Part shown: piece by piece, positions 36,099 through 48,404 of the stretch
How the letters are laid out: each line of letters starts with the position of its first letter
Position numbering within the stretch: position 1 is the first letter of the stretch
NCBI GenBank assembly: GCA_905250885.1
Contig: CAJNOQ010000128.1
Span: forward strand, 1-64,000
Origin: Didymodactylos carnosus
Lineage: Eukaryota; Rotifera; Eurotatoria; Philodinida; Philodinidae
DNA: 64,000 nucleotides
Direction of reading: 5' to 3'
Notes under the pieces: model-generated
Told to the model about the DNA's origin: nothing
Databases searched by the model: none
Seen by the model: the letters and a program-made list of their open reading frames with translations, nothing else
Translations under genes and position numbers: made by a program

Positions 36099-36717
36099 TA
36101 TTTTGCACTATCTAAAATGAAAAAAGAAAAAATTTTAATTCTGACAAACAATGATTATCAGCAGTTATTGTGCAATTATTGATAGTGATGTTGAAAAGGT
36201 TTAAAGAAATTGGGAAGCAGGACTTCCAGAAAACCATGGTTTTTGGGAACTCCTTTTTTAATAAAAAATTTTTAAACTGAAAATTTTTTCAATAGTTGTA
36301 TCATGTAGAGAAATGTTTCAGCGACATTCTGGAAAAAAGAATTATCAAAAAATCTTTTTTCCTTACTTTTAAATTTAAATTTTAAAGTCTAAAAGTTCAA
36401 CTTTTTTTAAAACCAATATTTCTCAATTTTTTCATAGCAACAGATATTTTCAAATACACCATTAAATGGTGCGTGAAAAACTGAACAACTGAACTTCAGA
36501 GTTTGCGACATTTCAAAAATGAATGTAAGAGGATTTTTGAAAAGGTTTTCTGGAAATCTTCAACGACGTTCGGTTCTTTTCAACATTTTTCATCTGCTTT
36601 TAATTAGTTTTTGATTTCAGTTTACACCATATTCGATTTGCCTTCTCACAGGTAACAAAAGTGTAAAGCCATTTTTTTAAAATTCCCCTTTATTGCTGAC
36701 AAAAGTCATTTTTTCTA
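36099..36717. other. Gene-free region upstream of the F-box gene
   Basis: Probable promoter and 5' UTR of the F-box gene, then low-complexity A/T sequence with words such as TTTTCTGGAA(A/G) that recur inverted within the stretch, suggesting remnant repeat. Confidence 0.4.
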
Positions 36718-36955
36718 AATCAGAGGCGAAAAAGTCGAAATTCTGCCTGTAATTCTCGATTTTCTTTAAGAAAACTCAACTTGTGTGCAATAAAAATATC
36801 ATATTCGGAATCAGGATTAAAAAGTGAGTCGAATGATGTGTATTTCGAAATTTTTAGTTGGTTTTCAATTTTTGCTGAAAATCCCGATAATTTTTCAAAG
36901 TGAGATTCCAAAAAGATTAAAGTAGTCGGATAGGTTAGAGATACACATCATTAAA
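36718..36955. repeat. Diverged copy of the 32.4-kb palindrome family
   Basis: ATTCTGCCTGTAATTCTCGA, AAAAATATCATATTCGGA and GAGTCGAATGATG match the left arm of the palindrome at 32409-32743. The second arm is largely missing, though AATGATGTGTA at 36833 pairs with TACACATCATT at 36943. Confidence 0.6.
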
Positions 36956-38634
36956 GATACACCGTACAGAGCTATAACAAAGTGTATTTTAAGAGACTCC
37001 GGCAGACTTCATGGGATTTCAGGACTTCAGCGGACTTCGAAGTCCTGAAGTCCGCTTTTTCCCCCTTGGATTTATCTCAAAAGATTTGCCACAATATTCA
37101 CATTATGAATATGTTCTTAAAAATATTAATTAAAACATTGATATTAGCAGAAAAATATAGTCTAACAAAAGTATCATGCAAAACGTATTTTTGTCGTGTG
37201 CAAACGTATTTTTGTATGTTTAATGGATCGTGCTCCTCAAGCAAACCGTGTCTTCGTAATAACGTTTATTTTTAACTCAAAGAAATATGTGACATATAAA
37301 TATATCCTATAGTCATATGATATTCTATACAGCAAATTGAGTTTATTATTGCAGAACTAAACAAATATTTGACTTATTTATGTTTATCTTTTAGATAAAA
37401 CAACAAGTTTCAATAAGAAAACATATGCGACGTAGAGTAGCAAGATTGAATTTTAAACTCTAAGAAGATTACGGAGACAAAAAGAGTGTTTTCCCGTCTT
37501 ATATGCTCACCTTGAGTCTCTCATACTTGTTGTGATGGAAACTTCTTTGCTCAAAGATAAAAACAAAGAAATAGATTTTCCGCCGATTTAATTTTGATAA
37601 AAACTTTACTTTTTCTAATGTCTTGGGCTAACAAAGAAAAACATTAACTATCGTTATCAATGGTAAAAATTTAGAATATTGTTTATCGTACCAGATAGTG
37701 TGGTGTCATGACTTACATCTCAATCAGGATAAAATCCCGATCGGTCTATACCATAAATCGCCAGGGGCGTGAATAGGGAGTGAACTTTTGGGAGCTGTAA
37801 AAAATTTCTTTTGGAGTGTAAGAAAACAAATTTTTCTCTGCTTGACCAAAAAAACAAAACTAGTTTTTTAGTTCCGCTGGGAGAAAACGAAAAACTTTTA
37901 TTTGGGGGTTGACATAAAGTCAACTCACTACGAAATATAGTTGTCCTTTAGTCTATCATATTCAAGACAGAAAGAAAAAACTTGCTTTTATTAAATTTAG
38001 TTAAATAAACTCCTTGCTTCAGTCTCTTGTTCTAATGCCTAAAACACAGCATTCTTGACGAAAATGTACCAATAATTTACCTAATGAGTGGCACGAAGAT
38101 CAGTGACGGACTTAGTCAGCGAGCGGCCGCTCTTAGCTTTAAGTAGAAAAATCATTTTTTGTTCAGTAGAATTGCCTAAAAAACTATGTTACGACAATTG
38201 CACGTATCACATACTTTCCTTACCTACCGCACGTACTTAAAAATAACGTTGAATTCATCACTAACGAAGATGCATTACATGTTTTAGTTGTAGTAAACTG
38301 CGATAAATAGGTTTCAAAGTCATTATTAAATATACGCCGACAAAAACAACTGTTAGAAAAACATGAAAAGAAACGGTGTCGTTTGCGAATGAAACCTATT
38401 ACATTACTGGAAAGTTTCACAGGCATAAAGTCCTTCTAATTACGAGAAACTAACTCTGCTGGAATTTTGCTACATACTGGAGAGTTCTGCAATCGTAGTT
38501 GACATGTTATTATCTAAGATTACAAATTGAGGTTTTTAAACCTTACTTAATACGATCAGTGGATGATCAGATATATTTTAAAGAGTTTTTTTAACATGTT
38601 TGGTAACATAAAGATATACGACTTGTCCAAACAT
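36956..38634. other. Gene-free region
   Basis: No supported gene. A short dense hairpin near 37021-37054 (GGACTTCAGCGG..GAAGTCC and TGAAGTCC words) is the only structured element I see. The ORF at 37720-37923 (-) has no domain. Confidence 0.4.
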
Positions 38635-38998
38635 AACGGTGTTACGTTTTGGACGCACTAAAATGAAATTATCTCGGAAACTAAAACAGTTCAAAAGCTC
38701 ATTTAAACGCCATTCGATGCAACTCGCCGACCCCTATTTACGGTATAAAAACGAAATTTTTTGCATGAAGTCTCGAATTTTGAGAACGGTTTTTGTAGGC
38801 CGTAACGGTGTTACGAAAAAAGACACTTTTTTTCGAGTGCTATCAACAAAAACGTGAATTCCGACAAAGATAAAGGTCATAATGAAAAGTTTTTAGCACA
38901 GAAATTGTAGAACACCAAACGGGCTATCCGATGGTAAAAAAAGAATTTTTCCAACATCTTCAGTTAAGGCAAAAACATCAAAACGTAACGGTGTTACG
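38635..38998. repeat. Three-unit decayed periodic repeat marked by AACGGTGTTACG
   Basis: The 12-mer AACGGTGTTACG occurs at 38635-38646, 38804-38815 and 38987-38998, that is, 169 and 183 bp apart. In units 2 and 3 it is extended to the self-complementary-armed CGTAAC-GGT-GTTACG and is followed by similar text (ACACTTTTTTTCGAGTG and GCACTATTTTTGTCGAGTG). The rest of the units is poorly conserved. Fits an old tandem satellite or a repeat inside a larger transposon. Confidence 0.55.
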
Positions 38999-41328
38999 CA
39001 CTATTTTTGTCGAGTGTTTTCGAGGAACTTAACATGATCAGGAGATTTTGATATTATACAGATAATTATTCGTGCCACAGTCAGCCGATATACGCAAGAA
39101 TAAAGTCGCTACCTCGGGTTGGAGGGTCAAAAACTGTAAATTAAGTCGAAAAATGTACAAATATGTACAAATTTTCTAAAGGGCTGAAGCTCAAAACCAA
39201 ATACACCATTTTGTAGAGAATTAAATTTTCTACGAAACCATATGTTCAGAAATTTATTTTTCGAAAACTATTTCGGCTAAAAATAGAAAATGCGATTTTT
39301 GAAATGTTCAAAAACCGGTTTTGAGACTCAAAAACCAATTTTTATCAAAAAAGCGTTTTAAACGGGTCCTTAGAATTAAAAATTACATCTAGTGATGTGT
39401 TCAAAATTTTCGAAAGCGAAAATTTTTTTTTATAAACTTGATCAGCGAAGTGTCGCGTTACGCGGACAAGCCGTATATATCCCGATTGGAATGTTAACTA
39501 TATCCCGACTGAACTTTGTATTCCGTTCAGGATATACTCTGTAGGTCAATCGGAAAAATTATTGCGTTCGAGACATGAGACCGGACTGGCAGAAGTTACT
39601 GTTCAACGATTTTGGAATTTATCTTCAATATAGTTTCTAACAGTTTTAGATTTTTTCTATGCTATGAATTTTTCAGCAATGTTTAAGTTCTTCAAATTAT
39701 GAAATTTTATTTTCTAAAGAATATAGAAACATGGCATTGACTTTTTACTCTCAAATCTGTGACTTTACTTACCGACAGCTTCATTGTAAGAATTACTGCA
39801 TAGTCAGAAGAAAACTCTTTAAATTCATATTTTAAGCTTGATACAAACTAGAACATTTACAATCTAACTAATCCCTGTTATCTACGATTAAATTTTACAC
39901 TTCTGTCATAATATGATGCTTCTTCCCTGTGGATGTAGAATATTCATCTACTACTTAACTTAGTGGAACTGAAAAACACATGAGAAAAATGTTGTCTGTG
40001 AAGTAAAAGATTAAACAAGAAAAAATCGACTAGCATAAATATCAACACCAGAGTTCCCACCTTTCCAAGTCTGAAAAACGCGAAAAACAAAGGGTGTTTT
40101 TAGATTTGCCACACGTTTCTAAGGATAAATAATATTGCAAAAAATTTCTTACATCCTCTGTTTTTATTCTTGATAAAATAACGAAAAAAGAAAGACACAA
40201 CAGGAAAAAACAAACTATTTAACACATTGTTTTTTTAAATGAATAGAGTCAATTAAGAAAAGAAAATGACAAAAAGCGGAATTTTTTTCCGACAAAAGCA
40301 GATCAAAATATCAAAAGCAACTATTTTCAAGAAATCAAAATTTAGAATGGACTCTATTCCAAATAAAAAATGAGATTTATTTCTGACTTTTATCAAAATA
40401 ATATTGTATTTGTAACTAAAACAAATAACTTGTATTCTCACAAAATGAAAAATCAAAATAGTTCTTTTATATCCATTTCAACAACTCGCTTAGAAGCAAA
40501 ATAAACAAAAATCTTATCAAACAAAAATTGGCCTACTATCTTATGTTTCATTCGACAACGTTAATTAAGTTATTAAAACGTTCACGAGTAACAATTTGTA
40601 AAATGATGTGACTAATAGTCAGTATCAAAAGTCTGCCTTTTTATGTCGTAGAAGTATGAAAAGTAATCGTATGGATAATTTTAAGAATAGTCACAGTGAG
40701 AAGAAGATGGGAACAAGTATAAAATAATAAATCGTTTTTTTTATTTTGTTTTTAAATGATTGTTCTCTATTTTGATAAAAAAAATCTAAGAATATTTGCA
40801 TCAAAATATGACAAATGCAATATATGTAAACTTCGACGAAACACCACGGAGAAGTAGAATTCTAACAACAGAGCAAACATTATGAATTACGCCTAACTAG
40901 TGAAGCAATATACAGACGCACAAACAGAGACAAAAAATATCACAATTATAAAATAGAAAAAAAAAAGCAATGCAAAAAAGTTCAAGAAAAAAAAAAGCGC
41001 GCATGTTTACCATTAAGTTTTATTTAAAAAAAAAGCCCAATAATTCCATAACATTCCCGTTAAACTATAGACGAGGAAAAGTCAAAAAATTTTGTTCGAT
41101 AGTAAATAGATGAGTATTTTATCAATTTTAAAAATTTAAAGAAAAAAAATCGTACACAAAACAGTATAAATCATGGTAGATGAAACGTTCACTAATTTTA
41201 TTAACCATCTAGACTACAATATGTTTTTTAGAATACTGGTAACTATATGAAAGGACAACTTGGTAATTGAGAATACAGATATATATATATTCTAACACTC
41301 AAAAGAGAAAAGAGAAAAGTTATTATTG
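38999..41328. other. Gene-free region downstream of the ankyrin gene
   Basis: 39000-39560 continues in the CpG-containing, repeat-like style of the preceding block (CTCAAAAACC/GGTTTTTGA words, and TATATCCCGA repeated at about 39475 and 39511). From 39600 on it is plain AT-rich sequence; the A-rich 40960-41300 stretch likely includes the 3' UTR of the ankyrin/SOCS-box gene. Confidence 0.45.
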
Positions 41329-44071
41329 TTATCGTTGATAATACATATATAAAAATGTTTCGTCGTTCAATTTTAATTTTTCTATTGATGAACGTTTAAA
41401 AGATTTTAGATTATTTTTAATAATCAATCGACATCTTTCTTTTAATAAAAATGGATTTCTTGCACGCCAAGATAAATACATATCGGCCGGTTGCATTTGT
41501 GTAACATGTGGACATTCAAGTAATTTTAAAATAACATCATTATTTGTTAATATAAGATGACCCATTAGGATTAAATTTTCATAAAAACGTATAATATATT
41601 CATATATTTGATTTATACCTTCACCTAAAAGAAACAAAAATAAACAAACATTAATAATCAATAGACAATAACAAGAATTTGTACATTGACCTGTATTTTC
41701 AACACTACTAAATATTGCACGAAAATAAGAATCTAATAAATCTAAATATTGTGAAAAATCAACCGTATCGTGATATTTTAATATAGTAAATAATAATGAT
41801 GTCCTTAAATAAAGTATTTGTATTCTATCATCATTAATTGTCAAAAATTGAGCTTGTAATACATGTAAAAAACGTTTTAATAAATCACCAATATCGTACA
41901 TTTTCAATTTGATCGATGGTATCGCTTCTAGAATCGCTTCTAACACATCAAATGCTTTATCCGATTGTATTTTATTTTTTAACATCAAATTATTCAACAC
42001 AGCAAAAATAAAGTCACCATTTAACTCTTCCCAAACATTGGGTACAAACACTTTCAAAGCCTCAATTTGATCATTAATTAAACATTGTCGTAAAATATCG
42101 CCCTTCTTTTGTAATAACAAATTTTCATTTGATTCTGATGGTGTAGTTATCTTTAATTTTTCAATCAATTTTATTAAAACTTTATTTCGATTCAAACGTA
42201 TGGCATCTTGTAATGGTGATTTTTCAAAATCATAATTTTCATTCAATATATCACTACCATGTTCAACTAACAAAATTGCAATGTCTTCAAAACCATATTT
42301 AACGGACAATGATAATGGACTATCACCATAATGTAAATTAGCACGAGATAAACGATGATTACCACGAGTTGTCATCAAATTTAATTCACGTTTTAAATGG
42401 ACATCGGCATTGTGTTCCAAGAGATATTTCACAATATCGTAATGACCTTTATGACTAAGGTACAAAAAAAAGAAAATCAAAACAATTCAAGTTTATTTCT
42501 CTCATAGGAATGCTCCTTTAAAGGAGTACAAGCCTGAAACTATTATATAAAACGTGTTGCATTATGTGCAGAGACAGTTAAAGCCAGGTGTGATCTGATG
42601 AGGCTGGGAGATGTCTCATTTTAATCAGAAATTTGTGGGCTACAATCATGCCTCAATAAGAAAAGTTTTGGTTATTTTTCAGAGTTTTCGAAAAACTGGT
42701 TTTCCATAAAACCGGGCCTTAAAGTGCCATGGGCATGAATCCTTTTAGGGTATTTACTACCTCATCGAGGTCTATCGATCTATGTACAAATCATTGGAAT
42801 CGGAAGGGGACATCTCGAAAGGTTCCCTCTTCGCGATCTTTCTTTGCAAAGTTATACAATTTACAAGAAAAGCCCTAAATGTTCATTGTCAGTCAGCTCA
42901 AAGCTACAGAAATAAGAAGAAATTAATTCAGGGCTTTTCGTGTAAATTTTATAACTTTGTAAAGAAAGGTCGCGAAGAGCTGAGAGATGTCTCATTTTAA
43001 TCAGAAATTTGTGGGCTACAATCATGCCTCAATAAGAAAAGTTTTGGTTATTTTTCAGAGTTTCTGAAAAACTGGTTTTCCATAAAACCGGGCCTTAAAG
43101 AGCCATGGGCTCGAATTCTTTTAGGCTTTCTCTTATCTCAATATACTCTATCGAATAACGTAACGAAATCCGAAGAGTTCACCGAAAAACGTTCCTTCGT
43201 GAGCATTTATAAAAATGGGCGTTCGATTAGTTTAAGTTTAAGTAAATACACCAACCTTGCGCATTCTACACGTTATCCTGCAAAAATCTATAAAATCCTA
43301 ACACTTGAGATCAAGATTTTAGTGCTACTTTAGTTCAGCTCACTGAACGTGCCTTTTTCTCATCATCAATTTAAGAATTCTTTTTTAAGGATAATGATTA
43401 GTATAAAAAAAGATTCACTTGTGAGAATTCTTTGCTTCAAGTTTAAAACTTCGTTTCGGGTCTCAGATCCAGGTCTGACACAGATTCGTCCACTTTTAGT
43501 CAAGATCAAAAGTTCAGATCGGGTAGAAACAAGTTCGGATCTAATTGTACCTCTAACTTGCTAGCCTTTGAAAGTTAGGATGAACCGCTCCGAAATTAGG
43601 ATTTTCTGGCTTTAATAACACGTTTAGATCTAGATCTGTCAGGTCTAGATCTCCTGTCTCTAATTCGATAACATAGTTCTCAGTAACTCACCTAGCTATA
43701 CACAATGGATAATCATTGTTATACGGTTCATTCACGTTCACATTTTTATCTTCGACACATTTTTTCACTAAATCGAAATGATTGTATTTACATGCGTTAT
43801 AAAACAGTTCAATGAGATTTTCGGATGAATTTAAAGCGTCATCAATTGTTAAACCAAAAAAGAATGCATTTTCGAAGGTTGCTGTTGTAGATTGCGTTGA
43901 CGATGATGAGTTCATTGTTGTTGTCGATGTCATATTTCCGTTTTGTACGGTAGAAGGAGAAGAATTTATATCTGTCATATTTGTTGTTGTTGCTGTTGTT
44001 GTTGTTGGTAGTAGTTTCTTTTCTCTTAGACGTACTGTTGTTTCTTCTCCACTTTCACCATTTTTATTCAT
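41329..44071 (-). CDS. Ankyrin-repeat protein with C-terminal SOCS box (ASB family)
   Basis: Two exons on the minus strand: 44071-43692 and 42454-41329, phase-consistent, 501 aa. Residues 1-70 are Thr/Ser-rich low complexity. Ankyrin repeats follow: LIELFYNACKYNHFDLVKKC (exon 1), then SHKGHYDIVKYLLEHNADVH, GDSPLSLSVKYGFEDIAILL and SPLQDAIRLNRNKVLIKLI. A long helical region without clear repeats ends in NPFLLKERCRLIIKNNLKS..SIEKLKLNDETFLYMY, which fits the SOCS box (BC box LxxxCRxxI, then a Cul5-box-like LP/LN segment). ASB proteins are substrate receptors of Cullin-5 ubiquitin ligases via Elongin B/C. The 1.24-kb intron is unusually long for this window and filled by a repeat (42603-43124). 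Substrate unknown. Confidence 0.82.
42603..43124. repeat. Composite repeat in the ankyrin-gene intron: direct repeats flanking an inverted repeat
   Basis: Nearly identical direct repeats of about 146 bp (42603-42748 and 42979-43124; both include GAGATGTCTCATTTTAATCA and TTTCCATAAAACCGGGCCTT) are 376 bp apart. Between them, 42829-42875 and 42930-42978 form an inverted repeat (CTTCGCGATCTTTCTTTGCA / GTAAAGAAAGGTCGCGAAG). Few differences between the direct copies suggest a recent duplication or element with repeated ends. Confidence 0.75.
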
Positions 44072-45106
44072 AGTCGAGTAGAAATAGTAGTGATGATGAT
44101 ATATGTGTGTATGTATCAGGTGTAATAAGCAAAAAGCATATTGGCTACAAAACTATTTTAAGTAATAAGATAGAATATAGAAAGATAGAAGAATATGATA
44201 CAGTAGTTTAAATTTTTTTTTTTCCCAAAAAGCAGCGTTTGTTGTGTCACTCACTTATGTAAATCATCTAAAAGAGGGAAAAAAAAATTTCGAATATATG
44301 TACGAGTGAAAAAAATAAGACGAGAAAAAATGTTTCTAACCAAGAAAAAAAGAAGATACAAAAGGACAATAAATTTGTATGCCATACAAATGTATAAAAA
44401 CAATTAAGAGATTTAGAAATTCTTTTTCATCACTCGATTATAGTGGAGTAAATCTTAGATTATAGTTAAAAATAGAACTATAATCTATTTTATTTTGTTA
44501 GACACTAAAAGGAAATACAGCTCAACTAGTAAATTGTGTTCTGTTTGTTTCAACTCGTGTCAATCAAAGATGAGAGTAAATAAATAGTCTGTCATGTTTT
44601 ATCATAATACATAAACATCTATAATGACATATTATCGAAAAATGTTCAGTTTTTGTTAAGTATAACTACTCTTTTCTATAGGGGCATATCTGTTAACAAA
44701 AATAATGAATGAATTTGCCTAAATTTTACTAACTATCACAGATGAAAGATGAGAACAGTTGCTAAATAAAAGAATAGAATAACGAAATATCGATAGTAGG
44801 ACAATAGAATACAACGATGAAAGAAGTAACATGTTCTTTTTCTTTCAATAATGAACTGTACAGTCTCAACAGACAAGAGATCGAAAGAAAATCTATTTTC
44901 GAAAACAGCGTGAAATAACATTCTAATAAATATACGTGCAACAAAATGTTTAATGAATATGGTAAATAAGGCGTGACTGTAGTACCAGATTAAATTAAAT
45001 CCTCAAAATTTTCTTCTTACAACTAGAAAAGTTACTTTAGCTGTCAATTTCTTTAACCTCCTTCTTTTTCTACTAAAGTCTAATATGATCGATGTTTAAC
45101 AATAAA
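44072..45106. other. Gene-free region upstream of the ankyrin/SOCS-box gene
   Basis: Presumptive promoter and 5' UTR at the left end. No ORF or repeat that I can support. Confidence 0.45.
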
Positions 45107-45838
45107 CGATTTGGCCAGCTAACTTCGCTACCGGAGTATAAATTCGGTCGCGTTTTTTTTTTGCATCTTCTTTCTCTTATAATTTTCGAACGACAAGAGG
45201 TCCAAAATTCTGAGACACCCAAATGAAAGAGAAAAGTATGCTGCCCATTTTGAGATGTTTTTTCCACATTTTACACGATCTATCGTCCAGAAGATGTGAT
45301 AAAAATATAAACACTTACTGTTTCCCGTAAGTTTTGAAAACTATATGTTTGCATTTTTATCATATTTTTTGAACGAAAGATCGTGTAAAATTTGGAAACA
45401 TCTCAAAATGTGTAGCACACTTTTCTCTTTCATTTGGGTGTCTCAGAATTCTGGACATCTTGTCGTTCGAAAATTATAAGAGAAACAAGAAGTAAAAATA
45501 ACGTGACGGAATTACACTCCGATAGTAAAGTTAGTTGGCCAAGTCATAAACAGACATATCTATATCTATCACACGTACAAGAAACTAAAACAATATACTA
45601 TAACTAAAAAAAGTCCATGATGACACTTCCCGTTATTCATTATTAATAAATATGCCACAAAAACTAAAGATATACGAACTGTTGTTTAAGATTTGTTTAT
45701 AAAAAAAAAATGAATAACAGTTAGCATCATCATGGACCTTTTTAGTTATAGTATATTGTTTCCATTTATTGTGTATGTAATGGATATAGATATGGATTGT
45801 CTATTTACGACTTGGCCAGCTAACCTTGCTGCCGAACT
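45107..45838. repeat. Three-armed fold-back: two palindromes sharing the middle arm
   Basis: The terminal word TTGGCCAGCTAACTTCGCTA (45111) recurs inverted at about 45523-45545 and again in direct orientation at about 45820-45838 (CTTGGCCAGCTAACCTTGCT). The first palindrome, about 45107-45546, has long arms including TTATAATTTTCGAACGACAA and AAATGAAAGAGAAAAGT. The second, about 45530-45838, has arms with GACATATCTATATCTATCAC-like and AACAATATACTATAACTA parts. The layout is arm, reverse arm, arm. No ORF. Confidence 0.7.
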
Positions 45839-47252
45839 ATTGAAAACGTTTTTCATATCATAAAAAGTCGAATAACGACAAAAATACATTTAAAAAAAAG
45901 TTTTCCCTGGTTATATTTTTTTCCGTTTGTATACGATAGTCACTGTTTCTCCATTTTCAAAACCCTTTTTCCTGTTTCTTTGGATAAAAACATGTTTCCC
46001 ATTCTTACATTGATTTGTACTGAGATAAAAGTCATGTTCAACACAGCTAGTTGTACATTCTTGTGATAAGTATGAATAAAGATAAAAACAAAAGGAATAG
46101 AATTTGCAAAGAAAGATAATCTATTTTTCATTATACGTGTTTTAATCTATAAAATCTATGCAATACGACCCTAATTAGTCAATGTTCTCTTTGAAGCATA
46201 TAAATGGGTGTTGATCGCTGTTCAAAAACGATTAGTGAACAGAGGACAGTTAGAATTTTCTTCAATAAAAGATATGTCTCGTTAAAGAAAACTCGATAGT
46301 CTGGTTTAAAAATATGATGAAAAAAACATACCTATTCATCTCCTAATGAAAAAAATCCATTCTACGCAACTTCTTCGCGAAAATTAGATTTTATACGTCC
46401 TTGTCTATATTTTTAAGTTTTTTTCTCTCATCATATTTATTTGTTTGTATATACAGTTTTATTGTGTGATACATACAGGTGAATTCGAATTTAATTTTTC
46501 TTTATGTAGTTTTCAACGATCTTTACTTTTCTCTTGTTTCACTAAGGATCCTACTTACTCTTTCTCTCTCTCTCTCTGTGTGTCCCCATATATATAGAAC
46601 AATTATAGGTCTTTCAATAAACAGAAAAATAAAGAAAAATAAGTCTAGATGAAAAAAGGTGAAATATATAGTTACCTACGGTCCACCAGATGAAACAATA
46701 ATAAAATGAAAGAAGAGGAGAGAGAGAGAGAAAGAATGGCAAATCATCATAGTGTACAACATTTTTGTCTTATTTTTCTCTCTCTCACTCTCTATTATTT
46801 CTTTTTTCTCTTTAGTTTTGTTTGAACAATACAAAATATACACTCCCCTGTCGCACTGGAGGTGTTAAAAAGAAACCTAATTTCCTTCCATACACAAAAA
46901 GAATATATATTGTGATGTGATGGTGATTATATTACTAATCGGTAATAGGCCTTCAGTCTTTTTTCTCATGAAACATCTTGAATATAAATGCCAAGTTACT
47001 ATAAATTGTCGTATCTAAAGGACATGAATAATTCACTCCTATTGACAAAAGTTATAGAACATACATACTACTTTCTTTTTCTTTTTTTAAAATTAATCAA
47101 ATGTATAATATTCCACCGATAGTTACGAGAATAAATCGGAGTCATTTTAAACTTTTTTTTGTCTTTATTCATTCATCGCCATGTTTACTCAATAAATCAA
47201 GTGTATTTAACAAATATATTATCAAAATACAAATTGATATATACATATATAG

Positions 47253-47283
<31 letters not shown>

Positions 47284-48404
47284 ACATAGTCATCCATGAC
47301 GAAGGAGAGAAAAAACTGTCAACATATGCACAAACATCTAATCACAAAATATTGTGTGACAATAACCTTTAAACAGAGATGAGTGTCATTGAACTCTATT
47401 TTTATCTTTATTCAACCGACTTCTTATCCTAGTCAACATTCTTAAATGTTATCTCATGGAATTTTTTGTTTTTTTACAATCCAGGAGAAAAGTTCATATT
47501 TTTGCGAGACTATACGTAGTTATTCGCTTTCTTATTTTGCCGAAACGTATAGTATCGAAGAATCACTGGTTTTTCGAAAATCTTCAGAGTTTTTATTATG
47601 CGAGTGATTCGTTTCTTCAACGAGTGGCAGATGCTAGCTTTGATATTCACTACTCTAACTGAAACAATACACCATTCCTTGATTAGAAAAAGAGAAGAAA
47701 AAAAACTGATGCTGTAGGTAAAAATCTAACATTTGATCTTTTGTATTCACAAAACGAGTAGAGAAACGATCAGTGCAGTGTATCAATTTGAAATTACAGA
47801 ATTTTTGTTGAATTTAGAAGTGAGAGTATAAATAAAGTGCATTAAAAACTATGTATAAAAATTATTCAGGAAATAACAAAACGAAAAAAATTGAATTTAT
47901 ATATATAGAAAAGACTGAAAATACTTTAAAGAAAAACAAGTTGACCCTTGCAATGATAGAAGAGAGCAAAAAATACTCTCCAGTTCAACGTTAAACTGAA
48001 AGTATTCGTTTAAGTCTTAGTCTTCCTCGAGAAATTTCAAAAGTCATGCAAACATTAGATAGAAAATAGTATTTTTTAGTTTATTTATTTATAGAAAAAA
48101 CAAAAAAGAAAAAAATGGAAAGTGAATGAAAATCAACAAAATAAAATGAAAAATAAAAAATAGTTTAGACTAGATGTACGTATAATGAAAATGTTTTTTT
48201 ATCTTTTTTTTTGAAAAGAGAAAAACACACTGGGAATGAGATAGATGCTGGAATGAGAAAAGATTGTACCAATCGCTTCATAAATAAATGTTAATAGATA
48301 CATTATGAACAAAAATAGCCACTTAATAAAGAGGCATTAGTGAACAGAAAAACTATGCGTAGTTGTGAAAAATATAAACGGCTAAGAAATTTATAGTCGT
48401 TTAT
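45839..48404. other. Gene-free region downstream of PFK, with microsatellites
   Basis: Contains TC/GA-rich microsatellites at about 46561-46577, 46715-46733 and 46778-46791 and a (TG)14 tract at 47254-47281. No supported gene. The right end should contain the PFK 3' UTR; I cannot pick its poly(A) site. Confidence 0.5.
47254..47281. repeat. (TG)n microsatellite
   Basis: Fourteen uninterrupted TG units. Likely polymorphic. Confidence 0.95.

Noticed and set aside
38639-38857. 72-codon basic frame through the AACGGTGTTACG repeat
   Set aside because: It runs through a repeat, has no domain and is not preserved between repeat units.
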